Below, one piece after another: positions 36,647 to 63,345 of a DNA stretch of 64,000 nt; within the stretch, counting starts at the first letter, position 1; the number at the start of each line of letters is the position of its first letter. Under the pieces are notes generated by a model. It had not been told where the DNA came from. It worked only from the letters and a program-made list of their open reading frames with translations, and searched no databases. Source of the stretch: Echeneis naucrates (Eukaryota > Chordata > Actinopteri > Carangiformes > Echeneidae); NCBI RefSeq assembly GCF_900963305.1, contig NC_042529.1, positions 1,856,001 to 1,920,000 of the forward strand, given 5' to 3'. The translations under genes and the position numbers were made by a program.

Positions 36647-39600
36647 ATGGACTCTCACGGCTCCTCGCTCAATCGCAGCCAGTCGCTGGCCAGCGGCCTG
36701 GAGAAAACCTCCCCCACGTGGCACAAACCGTCCCACTCCCGGAGCAGCAGCACCGTGTCGTCCCGCCACTCCAGACAGGTGAGTCGCAGGTCACTCGCTG
36801 CGGGGGGTGATGGCTGACTGGCCATGACGGCTGATTGACGACATCCTCATCTGAGGTCATTGGACCAAATTTACAGCGTGTTGGGGAGAAAGAGACAGAG
36901 AGGGAGATACAGGCCTCGAGTGGAACCTACACAAGTGGAGGTGCTGCCAGCCAATTCTGAAAAAGAGGTTGTGGAGGCTGTTTTATTTTGTAGCTGTAGC
37001 TACAAAATAAAGCCAGTGCAGAAACCGTGAACAGGGTTTTCCTTCCTTTGAGGGCCCACCCTGAACCACAACAAGACCCAGAATCACATCTGACTTCTGC
37101 TGCAGCTTCACCCGGACTGTTTTCATCACAACTGAGAGTTTGTTTTGTTTGAAACAACTCAGAAAAGTGAGGCTGAAGCTTTAAATCAGCTGGATTTTAC
37201 TTCTGTCATGGAGATAAGCAGCCACAGACTCATTTATTGTATGATGCTTTCGTTAGTGACTAATCTGTAAATGATTTTGATGATTAAATATATTGTAGCT
37301 AAAAATATTCCTCCCAGAGACGAGGTCTTCCAATGTGGGAGTTTCTGCAGACATGAAAAATAAAAAATGAAGGAAAGAAGAGAGGACCAATTATGAAGCA
37401 GTAATCAGACTTTCATACGTTTATATCAGCTTCAAAATTAAGAGATTACTAATAAAATTGGAAGTATGAACATAAAATGAATGTAACAGCAAATAAAACA
37501 GCCCATTAACCGTCTCCATTTAGTATTTTTGCATTTGGATCCACATTAATGAGGTTTTACACTGTTAACAGACAATTTGTCGGTTAATCAACCGACAGAA
37601 AACTAGCTGGCAACTGTTTTTAATCCATCACTGGTTTTTTCACATTTTTTTTACAGGCAGAAATTCAAAATGAATCCTGGTCCAAGCTTCTTAGGTCATG
37701 TTGGCCTTTGGATATGATTTCCTGCTCTTTCTGGTCCACAGATGATCAAAGATTGGGAAGTGATTGATGACTTTCCTGTAGAGATGCACTCAGGAGGAGA
37801 CAACCCTCCGGACATGACCACCCCGGGCATCTGTGAGGGGTATCTGCTGAAGAGGAGGAAGTGGCCGCTTAAAGGTTGGCACAAGGTGAGGAATGAAAAA
37901 GTCTGTGAGTTTTCACTTCATTTCTTCTCTTTTCTCCATGAACTTTGGAGGTAGAAACGTTTCATTTCTGCCTAACCTTAAAAATAAAAACTGACCTTTC
38001 AAACAATAATGTCGGATCTTTCCCAGCGCTACTTTGTCTTGGAAGCTGGGATCCTGCGCTACTGCAAAAATCAACAAGATGTAAGTGAACGTTTTTTTTA
38101 TATGTATATATTTGCCAGCACTTTAAATCATTGAAAACACATCTGTTTCCCCTGCAGGTCTCCAGAGGACGAGTCCAGGGCTCCCTCGACGTGAGCCTCT
38201 CTGTCATGTCCATAAATAAGAAGTCCAACCGCATTGACTTGGATGCCGGGGACATCCTCTATCACATGAAGGTAAAGACATGAATGCAGTCATGGAATAA
38301 GGTGTCCAGCCTGCAGGGGAATGATTTTATTTTTCTCTTCTAAGGCAAAGAACCACGAACTCTTCTACATCTGGGTGACCAAGCTCCAAGCACACCGCTT
38401 CTTCAAGAAGAACGAGGCTGCTCATCTTCACGGCGGCCTCGTCCAGACTCTGCCCCACAGTGCTGCAGCCGGCCAGGCTCAGAGAAACGGAGACCTGGTG
38501 AGGAAAAACAATCAGTGAAGTCAACAGTCTTAATGAAAGCCAGCCTGAGACGAACCCCCCCCCCCCTCTCTGTGTGCAGAGCTCTGCTGGGGGGTCAGAT
38601 CTGCCTGCAGCCAACACCGCTGTGAACCACAAAGTGTCTGCCTGGCTGCGGCAGAGCCACGACCCGGATGCCTGCGTCCAAGGTGACTCTGCAGGTCCGA
38701 ACTGGGAGGAGGTGACACTTTTCAGTGCCCTGTGGTAAAAAACTGGAGTGCTTTCTTGCAGAGCTGAACCGATGCCACTTGGACCTCTCTGAGCTGAACC
38801 GCTTGATCCAGAGGCTGCAGGCGCTGGAGGTGGGCCAGGCGTTCACTAACGGAGACCTGCAGCGGATCATCAGCATCCAGGTAGCCGGCTGAGGAGGCTG
38901 CAAACCCAAACCTCTCCTTTCAGACTGTTTTCACTCACCTCTCCTCCGTTCCTTTTACAGAATCTGTCGCTTGAGAAGCCGAAGAAGCCAAAGTCGGGGA
39001 AGATGTGGGGCCACTCTCGGACATTGTCCAGAGTGGAGGCCCTGGGAATGGTAAGACCTAACCAGGCTGAATAATACAGATATTATCATTTTATATTGAT
39101 CTATAGATTCACTTTTTCAGCTTATTGAAAGTTCTGACTGCTCGACTGATTATTGGTGATTCGTTTGAACATTTGGGTTTAAGTAATTTCATATCTCGAC
39201 CCTCCTGTAACATTTTGGGGCCTTTCTCCAAAGCCTATTCGTGGGATTACTAAATCGGTGAGTGGCCAATTGGCAGAACACAAAACAACCTGATTTCTAA
39301 AAATACATGAAAATTGTCTTCCTGGAACTGAACTGTACCTGTATCAGTAATGACATTTGATCCATCCCAGCGTAGTTGAAGTTAATTTCCACGTAAACTG
39401 TTTTATCAGGCATCCAGAGAACAGAACAATATTTGGTAGCTCTAGAAAATCTGTTTAACCTGTATTTAGTTTAGATGTTTAATCCGTAGTTTTGGTTCCT
39501 GCTCTTTCACAGAATCACAGCTCTGGATGTTTTCTCTCCTATCAGCGCCTGATTTAAACATGAAATGTCAAATGGACGCTGTAAAGAAGCTGGTAGGACA

Positions 39601-42600
39601 GAAAACCTGCAGGGCTGTGATGTTCCAGCTCAACATTTAGTTCGGTGAGCGAATAAGTCGCTGATGAGATTACTGTAATGACATTAGACCACACAGACCT
39701 TCCACTCTGCAATGATTGGGACTTAATGAAGACTCTGCTCCATTTTGGTTAATTCCATTTCATTTCTTTAATCGCTGGCATCAAGAATAAGACCAGAAAA
39801 TGCAAACAACAATAAAACAGTTTGTTGATACAAAATGTTTCTGTCATCTCAATTAAAGCTTTAGGCTGTTAATCCAGTCTTTGTATAGTTTTATGGTTCA
39901 TGCCTCATTCTTCACGTTGGATAGCAGGACAGGGAGATTCAAACCTGAATGGACAGATAAGAAGTGGATATCTCCTCTTGTCCACCTCACAGCTGTCCTC
40001 CAGCCACCTGCACAGCTCGTCTCACCTCGGTGCATCCGTCCCGTCCATCCCTGACTATGTCTACTCTCAGCTGTCCCCTCCTCCTGCCACATCGCCGGAG
40101 GGCAAAAAAATCCAGCAGGACATCTGCGCCATGTCGCTACGAGGTCAGAGAAGACAGATACAGATATAAAACCGGGAGAGTGATGGAGGAAAGGAAGATT
40201 TAATGGTACGTGCAGCTGATTCTTCTCTGTCTCACTTCCCTTCAGTGCTCGCCTCCCTGAAGATGGTTCACGAGACTCTGTCCCAGGAGAGGCAGAAACT
40301 GCAGGAAGTCTGGGACTCCAACAACATCCACCAGTCCAATGCGTTAGCCGAGGTACGATTCAAGGAGATCCTCTGACGGAGAGCCCCGTCTGATTTCTGA
40401 TGGCTGGTTCTTCTTTGTCCCTCTTCCTCCTCCTCCCTCGTTAGCCCGCAGCAGGACGCCACTCATCAAACGGGCCCCCTTCAGTGGCAGACTCAGCGGC
40501 GGAGTACTTCGACGCCAGCGACGACATCCTCTGTGGCAGCTCCTCCGAGGTGTCTGAAGAGTCAGGCCTCAGTGACGGAAGCACCACCAACTCGGAGCCT
40601 GAGGAAGGACACGGTGGGTGTTTTCCTCCTGAGAGCTGCTGTTAGTGATGGTGGCCCAAATCAGCGCTCTCCCTCAAAGTCTCATGAAGTCAGCGTCTCT
40701 TAGTTCAAGCTGAATGTAACAGCAGACACACAGCATCACACTTCAAGTCGGAGATGACCCACTCCTGCACTTTACTCTTTCCTCAGGGACACATTCCTGC
40801 ACCAAGTTAGCCTCAGGTTTACATCACTGTTTCATTTCCTGTCACCATCGTTGCAGCCTCGGCCACCAGGAAGTACCGTGCGAGCATCTCCAGGACTCCG
40901 AACAGTGTCGTCCCGAAGAGCAGGGGCCGCCGCACTCTTCCCGCTCACTGTCCCGACAACAGCCACGTGGGCCTCATGGCTATTCTCTACAACAACATAG
41001 GTCCGGACCTCAAACACCCACCCAGTCATTCTGCTTTAGTTCAGGGCAGTTTCCCTGAGGCTCATGTGCTTGTTGCCCCCCCCCCCCAGGTAAAGACTTG
41101 GCCCGGGTGTCCATGCCTGCTGCTCTCAACGAGCCTGTGAACCTTCTGCAGCGGCTGTGTGAGGAGCTGGAGTACAGCGAGCTGCTGGACACCGCCAACA
41201 GCACGACGGACCCCTACCAGAGGATGGTGAGCCCCCCACCCCCCCCACCTGCCTGTAGTTAAAAAAAAAAAAAAGAATATATTCAAGATTCCAGCTGTAT
41301 TTTTTTATTCTGGTAATTATAACAGCAGCTGTCTTCATCCTCATTAAACTGAAAGCATTTCTTTTGTTTATTAACAGGCAGGTGAGCAAACAAGTGACTC
41401 ACAATCAGAATACTGACCCCCCAGGAGGAACTGGGTCACATTACAGACAATTACATATAAGATTATGTACCGTGTACAATTACATAAATAATACAATATA
41501 TGTCCTTTTCCTATCATACATGACAATCATACATAACAAAATCTAGTAATATGGAAATAAATACATAATAAGGATAATTGTCTCAACCACTAAAATGGGT
41601 CATAGCTAAATTTACAACACCTGGTAAATATGCATAAAAGGAAGATAAACACAATAAAACTGAAATAAAATAAAACAATTATGAATGTAAATGTATGAAT
41701 GAAGCAGAATAAATATTATTAATGATAAAATTTAATAAAAATCTGAATACACAAAAGAGAGCTGTGTACAAGACAGTGCAGTCCATTTGTTGTTGTCCAC
41801 ACAGTTCAAGAAAAATTAAACTTCATGTTTTCACGTTTTGTGTCTTTTATCTCTTGCAGGTTTATATTGCTGCCTTTGCCATCTCCGGTTACTCCACAGC
41901 AACGTTCAGAAACCGCTACAAGCCCTTCAACCCGGTGCTGGGGGAGACGTACGAGTGCGTCAGAGAGGACCGGGGCTTCCGCTTCATCAGCGAGCAGGTG
42001 ACCAACAGATGGAACTGTTTTAAAATGAGAGAAGACTTGAGCTGCCTCCAAACCAACGAAAGGTCGTTGGTTTAATTGGGCCGCTCAGAGCTGTGAGCTG
42101 ATTTATGGCTTTAATGAAAGTGTTCACTAATCATGCCATCAAAAAATAACCACAAACACTTCAGAAGAGACAGCAATCAGGTGAAAATGACAACATTTCA
42201 GTCCTGAATTCCTGAGCAGCAGCTCAGTGACTGCTTTGTCTCAGTAATAATAATCTTTATTTTTGGATAAAAAGGAGTGATTTTTATTCTTTCAGGTCTG
42301 CCACCATCCGCCCATCTCTGCCTGCCACGCAGACTCAGACAGCTTCACTTTTTGGCAAGGTGAGACTTTCAGTGGGCGTAATAATAATAAATATTTTTTT
42401 CCTCCGGTGAAGACGCCTGTATTGTGTGTCTCATCAGTAATACGTTTTCATATCTGGAACAGACCAACGATGGAAAAACAAATTCTGGGGGAAGTCCCTG
42501 GAGATCCTGCCCACAGGAATGGTGAACGTGACTCTGCCGAGGTAAACAGCCCGACTTCACTCATCTACATTTCCAAATGTACGGCAGTGTCTGTGTTCGA

Positions 42601-44327
42601 TGAGGCGTGACACGAGCCATTAGGTGTGCGGGAGAATCGTGCTTTATGTGAAGTGACGAAGGAGCTCCCCATTAGAGATCAAATGGGAGCAATGAGACGT
42701 GACATACTTTGTGTGAATATCACCGCCATCATCATCATTCAGGCTCAGGAGCCACAGACGAGACGAAACTTTCAAACCATCCATCCAGATGCTGCTTGCG
42801 TTTGATTGATCACACATGAGGATGAAAGGCTGAAGTGATTTTTTTATTTTTTGTTGCCTTCATTTGTCAGTGAGTGCAGTAGACAGACAGACAGACAGGA
42901 GGTTACGATGTGGGGAAAAAAACGTTCCCAGTTGAAGTTGAGGGGACATTGAGGCCAAATGATGGTTAACGTTTTAACCATTAGGCATCTGGGGGAACAT
43001 CCAGTGTTTTCGTTTTGGACCGACATTAATTTGTTTACAGTTAAACAACCGCAAAAATATTCAGTTTACAATGAAGCAGAAACACCGAAACGCAGCTTGA
43101 ACAACTTTAAAGTAGTTTTCCCATTGATGACTTTCATTTCCGGTTTTATCTCTCAATAGGTACGGCGATCACTACGAGTGGAACAAAGTGGTGACCTGCA
43201 TCCATAACGTGCTGAGTCAGCAGCGGTACCTGGAGCACTACGGCGAGGTCACCATCAGGAACCTGAAGAGCAACGTCTGCACCTGCAAGATCACCTTCGT
43301 CAAGGTGACTGAAACGTTTAACGTTTAAATGTAGTTCTTTTTTTTCCCCCGCTCTGGTTTTCAGGTGACTTTTTCTTAACGTTGTGTTTCAGTCTCGTTA
43401 TTGGGGCTCAGACACAAATAAGAACGAGGTGCAGGGCACGGTGCTGGACCAGAGCGGGAGCGTCATCCACCGCTTCGGCGGCCTGTGGCATGAAGGCATC
43501 TTCTGCGACACTCTGCCGACCCCCAAGTGTGTCTGGAAGCCGAGTGAGTCCCAAAGCATTGACAACATTAACCAAACAGGTGTCGGTGTAATCAGAATGA
43601 GACTAATCAGCACAAATCCAAGAGTCACCTGAGAGGCCTGTGCCCCCCCCACAGATCCCCAACCAAAGGATTATCTGCTCTACTACGGCTTCTCCACCTT
43701 CGCCATGGAGCTGAATGAACTCACCCCGGACCTGAGGCCTCTCCTGCCGCTGACCGACTCCCGTCTGCGCCCGGACCAAAGGTGAGCCGCAGCCGGGGGA
43801 ACATCCATCTTCTGGAAAGGAAATAAATCAGGGCTGATGTCAATTTCTCTTCTTCTAGAATGCTGGAAGAGGGAAAGGTGGAAGAAGCCGACCTGAAGAA
43901 AGACGAGATCGAGGGAATTCAGAGAGAACGGAGGAAAGAGCTCGGCAAAAAGGGAGAAGAGCACGCTCCTCGCTTTTTCAAGTAAGTTTGAACACCTGAT
44001 TGTTACAGAGATATCCATAAATGGTGCTTCTTCTTGTGTAAAGAAAATTATTCTAATTGTTAATAGCAAATGTCAATAATAATCCAAAGATTGCTCTCCA
44101 GTGATGTTCCTGAACAATCAGAAAAACAAACGAACAACAACAACAACAACAACGTTCTCGGGTTGTGTTTGTGAAGTTCTGTTGAGTTTCTAAATGTTAT
44201 TTTTGTTTCTTCCTGAAGGAAAGCCAAAGACTCCTGTGGACGGGACGTGTGGTTGGCCAACGGGACGTACTGGAAGCTCAGGGAGAATCCAGGCTTTGCT
44301 CACACTGAAAACATAAAACTGTGGTGA
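36647..44327 (+). CDS. osbpl7: Oxysterol-binding protein-related protein 7 (ORP7)
   Basis: Twenty-one coding exons; the first ends at 36778, then 37742-37885, 38027-38080, 38158-38271, 38345-38497, 38580-38682, 38762-38880, 38961-39050, 39993-40143, 40246-40352, 40445-40613, 40857-41000, 41090-41226, 41860-41997, 42296-42359, 42463-42541, 43160-43304, 43393-43543, 43655-43781, 43859-43981 and 44219-44327. All phases close: 850 residues (human 842). ORPs of this subfamily transfer lipid at ER-membrane contacts. A Ser-rich N-terminus precedes the PH domain (about 77-172, [20 protein letters not shown]). EYFDASD (about 409-415) is the FFAT motif for VAP binding. The ORD starts near 494 ([20 protein letters not shown]), and the family fingerprint reads EQVCHHPP with both histidines kept. 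OSBPL3 and OSBPL6 are close paralogues; the symbol rests on neighbours mrpl10 and tbx21. Confidence 0.95.
36982..37011. repeat. Perfect 14-bp inverted repeat in osbpl7 intron
   Basis: TTTATTTTGTAGCT, spacer GT, then the exact reverse complement AGCTACAAAATAAA. It may form a cruciform or RNA hairpin. It also places AATAAA motifs on both strands inside the intron after the first coding exon. Confidence 0.8.
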
Positions 44328-47300
44328 CGAGCGCTGGACGTTCTGAGCAGCATATATGAACCGCTCAGACGAAGGGGCAGAGTGGAGAAGGTGCTGCAGA
44401 GCGCTCCTCATGACTGGCTCATGGAGGTCAGCTGTGGAGCTACCTGGAGCTCTTAGATCACCCAGCTTATGTATCTTTGTTCTCTTTACTGGCTGACTCT
44501 GAGATGAACAGTTGAAAACTCGTCTGAAGTTTTCCTGTCGGGGTAGACAGAGGTCTGTTATCTTAGTCAGATCGGATCCGACAGATTACTGTATTAATGT
44601 ACCGAAGCCACTGATCCAGACCTGGCCGGGTCTTTTCATTTCATTCAGATTCATGTGCACCAAAGAAGAAGATCAAATCGTCAGATTTGAGAAACTTCAG
44701 CCAGAAAATGTTTCTGCTTGAACAGATCATAAAACCCCAAGGAGACAGAGAACCAGATTTATGGTGATGATGCTGATGACAGCAGCCTGAACTCTGCATG
44801 AAGCATAAACCCAAATAAGTTCATGCTCCAAGGATTCTTTATTTCACCTGATAATTACAAATATGAGTCTGTGATGAGATCCCAGTACTGATGTAAAGTA
44901 CAGTATGATGCTGAAGATGATCGACCGAAAGGAGGAAACATTTCAAGACAGTATCTGTCTGAATACTTTGGCTGTTGTGAACGGACGTCGTGTTTTAATG
45001 TTTTTTATTTGATTCTTTTTGTGAACATGTAACAAAACCTTAAAATAACATTTACCAACACTATAGATACATATTTAAAAGAAGAGGAAAGATATTATAT
45101 TGTATTTTTACTTCATTAATATAGTAAAAAGGATATCCAGCTGGTTGGAGACATGAAAATACCGTATTTACTGTCAATAATGCAACTGTGTTTTTACTCT
45201 GAGTGAAAATGAATTTATTAGATCTGCGCCCGGCAGATGAAATTACATATAAACCTTCCCACTTAAAACACAACAAAAACGGCAGAGATTTGTGTAAGCT
45301 TTAATTTTATAATAATAATTAAAAAAACAACAACAACACTCACACTGAAGTCACCTTTAATAAATAAGTGTCCCCCTCTGAACTCTCAATGAAGGAGTCA
45401 AAGGAGGATTATTGCTCCCTTGACACAGACAGTTCACATGGACCACACAAAAAAACAAAACAAAACCGTCCTCTTCTCCTCTTATTTACTTTACTACAGT
45501 AAAATCTCTCCATGCTCACAGTCTTCATCTCCCGCTGAAGGGAAACACAGGATTATGGGAAATGGGGGGTTAACAGCTGAGTTTTCCAGCAGGGGTCATT
45601 CCTGAGGCGTGAAAGCTGTTTGATGTGAAACCTCGGACACCAAAGCACGAACAGTGAATATCTGACATCGTCCGCAGGTGTTTTTAAATTCAGTCATCAT
45701 TTCTAAACTAATTTTCTGTCTATTAATTGCACTTGAAACAAGAATTGCCCATTTTACACCTTAAGGTACACCTTTCTCTCATCATAAACATGAAACTGTA
45801 CAACGTTTGGAAATGTTACACAAGCAACATACATATTTTTTTCATCCTGTTTCACTTCTCCACTCAGAATAAAATTTACACTTTATCCTCATTTCATTTT
45901 ATTACTTAAATGCTGAGGTCGAGGGCTGAACTGTCACACAGTTTGTCCTTTTTGCATCAACATCACTGTGAAGATCAGGTTTTGCAGAAGAGAAGTTGTT
46001 TTGTTTTGTTGTTGTTTTTTACATCTATATGCATCATGTCTGTGATGATCTTAACTTTCCAGTGGATCCAGTTTAAGTCCCAGTCTTTATAGAACGCTTC
46101 ATCACAAAATCAGCTCAGATAGGAGCTTAAAGTCTTAAACTGAGTGTCAACGTGTGAAATAAGGCCAACAGGACCAAAGGTTTTAGAAATATAAAGAAAT
46201 AAATCCTTCTAGAGAAGTGACCAAACACCAAAAACAAAAGGTGAAACTGAAATTCATATTAGTATAAACTCAGCTCTAAATGCTGGTTTGTTGATGCCTC
46301 CACTCGGCCAGGATGTGAATTCTTTCATTATCTAAAGTTTTATTGTCTTTAACTTTGCCATTTTTGATTCAGCTGAGCCTGAAGTTGCGTCTGGTCCCTA
46401 AAGTATTCCAGACATCCTGAAGTTTTCAAAATGCAGATCTTGGATGTGCTTTGATTTTTTCCATTTCGTCTTTACTGCTGTGTGGGAATATGCATTTTGG
46501 AAAATCTGCTTAGATGCAGAGAGCTGAATAATATGGACAAAGTTAATTTAAATCATTTCATCTGAGTTCGTCCGGTTCCAACAAACTCAGGACTCTAATT
46601 CTTTTAAAATCTAAACAGTAAAATGACAATTTGTACTTTTAAGAAGGGTTGTTTTCCTTCATACTGGTAGGCTTCCACCTGTTCCACCTTGTTTGCAGTC
46701 TTTATGCTAAGCTAAGATAACCCCCCCCCCCACACACACACACACACACACATTATTCTCTCAAATTAAGCATCAGAAGATAGTAAATATAAAACAGTAT
46801 ATACAGAATGGACACTTTTCATCAGCTCACGAAAGAGAAGTCATTTCATCTCTTCTGAAGTTAAAACAAAAAACAAAAAACTGCTTTTCCTTGCCCCCCC
46901 CCCTCCCCCAGTGATGTCCGAGGCCATTAGCACACCTGGGGAGGACTGAGGAGCAGATCTCTGATCAGCGCCGACTGCAGCCTCAGTCTTCATTTCTGTC
47001 ACCAGGCTGAGAGCCGGGCCTCTGTCAACCAGTGTCACCAAATGATAGGCCAGCAGACGGGGATGGGGGGGTTGTGGTTGGGGGGGGGCAGAGTGGCTGT
47101 CTGGTCACTTTGTGATTCCTGTTCTGGTGGTCTGAGGGTGACGGAGTCTCGTCTGTTTACCTGCAGCTTCATGTGGCTGCACCCACTGACCCACTTTTAG
47201 TGCTGCGGCTCTGCTGCTGTAACGGAGCACATTCAGGATCAGTTCACTCATCGACCAAAAACCGTTTACATCCTTTTATATCATTCAAACAAGCGAGGCT

Positions 47301-48123
47301 AAGACGTTGCACGGCAGAGCATTGAGAAGAGTAAGATTAGTAAGATTGAGTTTTCCATTTGCACCATGTCAGTGTTCTGACTGATCCGGGGTTTTATTTG
47401 TGTGTAGTGACAGAAGCGTTTTTAAAATCGACTGATAGTAGCCGAGGCCTGATCGATCAGAACAGTCAATGTGGAGCTGGCAGCAAGCATCACAACTATC
47501 TCTAAATTAAAGATATTAAAATTGCACCAAGTTTGGTTGCACTTACGGCGAATGCATTTTTCATTTTCAAACAACTGCAAACTGTTGGTTTTTTATTTTA
47601 TTTTATTTTGATGTGAAACCACCGGCAGCTAAAAGCATTTAAATCCAAAGCAGAGAAGGTCGGCCACCAGAGGGCCCCCATGGGGCTCCATCTTTACTCA
47701 TCTGGCTACAGTCAAAGGCAGGCAGCACTTCCAACACACCACCCAACCCCTTAACGTCGCTGCTGGTGGACTCTGATGAAATCCCAGACCAATATCAGCC
47801 CCAGCAGGTCAAAGGTCATCCATCGGATGATACTGAAGACCATGACGTGATTGAAAACTTTTTTGTCATTAGATAACTGCTGAATATTTATATAATTTAT
47901 TCATCTGATGATTTAATCTCGTAATTTTGTCTGTGATATGTCAGTAAATGGAGAGAATCATTATTATTATATTAAGAATTGTAATTCCTCCTCTGGCCCA
48001 AGACCTGAGACACTGCAACCAGCTTCAAGTGACTAAAACAATTATTCAATTCTCTAATTGGTTTTAGTGAAATCCATTCAAGGAATGGAATTAAGATAGA
48101 AGATATTTTCTTTCTGTCAGACA
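44328..48123. other. Gap between convergent osbpl7 and tbx21
   Basis: The part after 44328 is the osbpl7 3' UTR. Candidate AATAAA signals are at 45359-45364 and 45868-45873, and the true end is unknown. C10 followed by (CA)11 lies at 46721-46752. No coding exon is recognised and the stretch is AT-rich. Minus-strand AATAAA at 48124-48129 probably closes the tbx21 transcript. Confidence 0.5.
46721..46752. repeat. C-run plus (CA)n microsatellite
   Basis: Ten C followed by eleven CA units. Confidence 0.9.
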
Positions 48124-48909
48124 TTTATTTATCCGTCAACCACTGAAACCTTTTGATTTAATCATATCAGCCAGCATTTCTTTGACAGCAGCCAGGCAGC
48201 GTGTTTTTGGAAATGTAAACTCGAACGCCACATCAGGATTTCCTAGAAACCAATTTTGCCTCTGGTTGTACAGATTCGGTGTTTCTGCTGTGACACACTG
48301 AAATGAACAGATGAGGCAGATTAGCAGCCTCACTTCGGAGCATGTGCTTGCTAAGCTCTCCTAACCCCCCTGACATGAGTTCGCTGAGCCGCTCTGGCCT
48401 CTGCACCGAGCAGGTCTTCTGCAGATGACTCGGGCTGGATCAAGAGGGCAGGCCGTGAAAAAAGCTCAAATGAAGGTGAGCATATTTAGAGATTGTGCGA
48501 GGAAGAGACAGACAGAGACGACACAGAGGAAAAGAGACAGAGAGAGCGTTTGATGCAGAAAGAACAGACAATCCCTGCAGGCGTCTGTCAGCTAGCAGAT
48601 ATGCAGATGTTTATCTTTGCTTTTTTTTTTTTTTCCTCCCCAAATCTCCAGATGTTTCAAAGACTTCAGTCACAGGTCCGTGTGTCTGTTGGGTGTTTAT
48701 GTGACTCCGGGGCAGCGTCCCAGTCACATCCACTCCAGTTCAACCGTAAGTTTGACAGAAACCTTAAGAGTTCCTCCTGTAATCGTTTGACACTTCTGGT
48801 ACATTTCTGCTGCATCTGAACCTGACTGGACAGACCTTTGTGTGTCTATGAGGGCGGTGTGGGAAGACGCCGCGAGAGATGGCGGCAACTGCGGCGATGT
48901 GTGAGGTCT
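48124..48909 (-). other. tbx21: Probable tbx21 3' UTR
   Basis: The minus-strand region from the tbx21 stop codon to an AATAAA (plus TTTATT at 48124-48129), about 0.8 kb. It contains a 65-codon minus-strand frame at 48136-48333 whose beginning, MRLLICLICSFQCVTA, looks like a signal peptide. Nothing else supports that frame as a gene. Confidence 0.45.
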
Positions 48910-62863
<13,954 letters not shown>

Positions 62864-63104
62864 CTGCAGCCCCGCTCCAGGTCTGTGCGTAATGGCATAA
62901 GGCTCCGCTGCCGCGTCCAGCCAAACAGGAGCATGTGCAATGAAAAACAACAAACACAAAACAAAATCAAAACTCCAGTCTGAAGTGCTGTCCTCTCTCA
63001 CGGCTCAGCTCTCTGACATCACCGACTCTCATGTGGAGTCTGGCTCGGTCAATCTCAAGAGACTCCGGCTCTTTAAACTTTCTTTATGGCCTGGGCAGAT
63101 AACC

Positions 63105-63136
<32 letters not shown>

Positions 63137-63154
63137 GACTGTCTGTCTGACTGT
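63105..63154. repeat. (GTCT)n microsatellite upstream of tbx21 start
   Basis: About twelve GTCT units with two GACT interruptions, some 240-290 bases upstream of the tbx21 ATG. It would be CAGA/AGAC repeats in the 5' UTR or promoter. Confidence 0.9.
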
Positions 63155-63239
63155 CTTTTTTGACCCCCCACCTCTGGCTCAGACGGATTCCTCCAAACTA
63201 AGATATATACATTTAGATTGTGGTCATCTTTTGGAGGTG

Positions 63240-63292
63240 TGTCTGATCAGCTGCGGGACGTGATTGGCCCCAGATATTAAAGGGGCGGGTCC
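63240..63292 (-). promoter_or_regulatory. tbx21: Probable tbx21 core promoter
   Basis: Read on the minus strand, a GC box (CCCGCCCC, plus 63282-63289), a TATA-like TTTAATAT (plus 63274-63281) and a CCAAT box (plus ATTGG 63263-63267) lie within 30 bases, about 400 bases before the start codon. The order is unusual, with CCAAT downstream of the TATA-like motif, so the start site is uncertain. Confidence 0.45.
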
Positions 63293-63298
63293 CCGTGC

Positions 63299-63300
<2 letters not shown>

Positions 63301-63337
<37 letters not shown>

Positions 63338-63345
63338 ACACACAC
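63301..63345. repeat. (CA)n microsatellite in tbx21 promoter region
   Basis: About 21 CA units with one GA interruption, directly upstream of the GC/TATA-like/CCAAT cluster. Confidence 0.9.

Noticed and set aside
36647-44327. Assignment to osbpl3 or osbpl6
   Set aside because: The three are similar, but only OSBPL7 lies between MRPL10 and TBX21 in human.
62864-63001. N-terminal extension of tbx21 with a hydrophobic stretch ([11 protein letters not shown])
   Set aside because: The frame is open, but its first codon is GTG and there is no in-frame ATG before 62863. A hydrophobic leader makes no sense for T-bet. It is probably 5' UTR.
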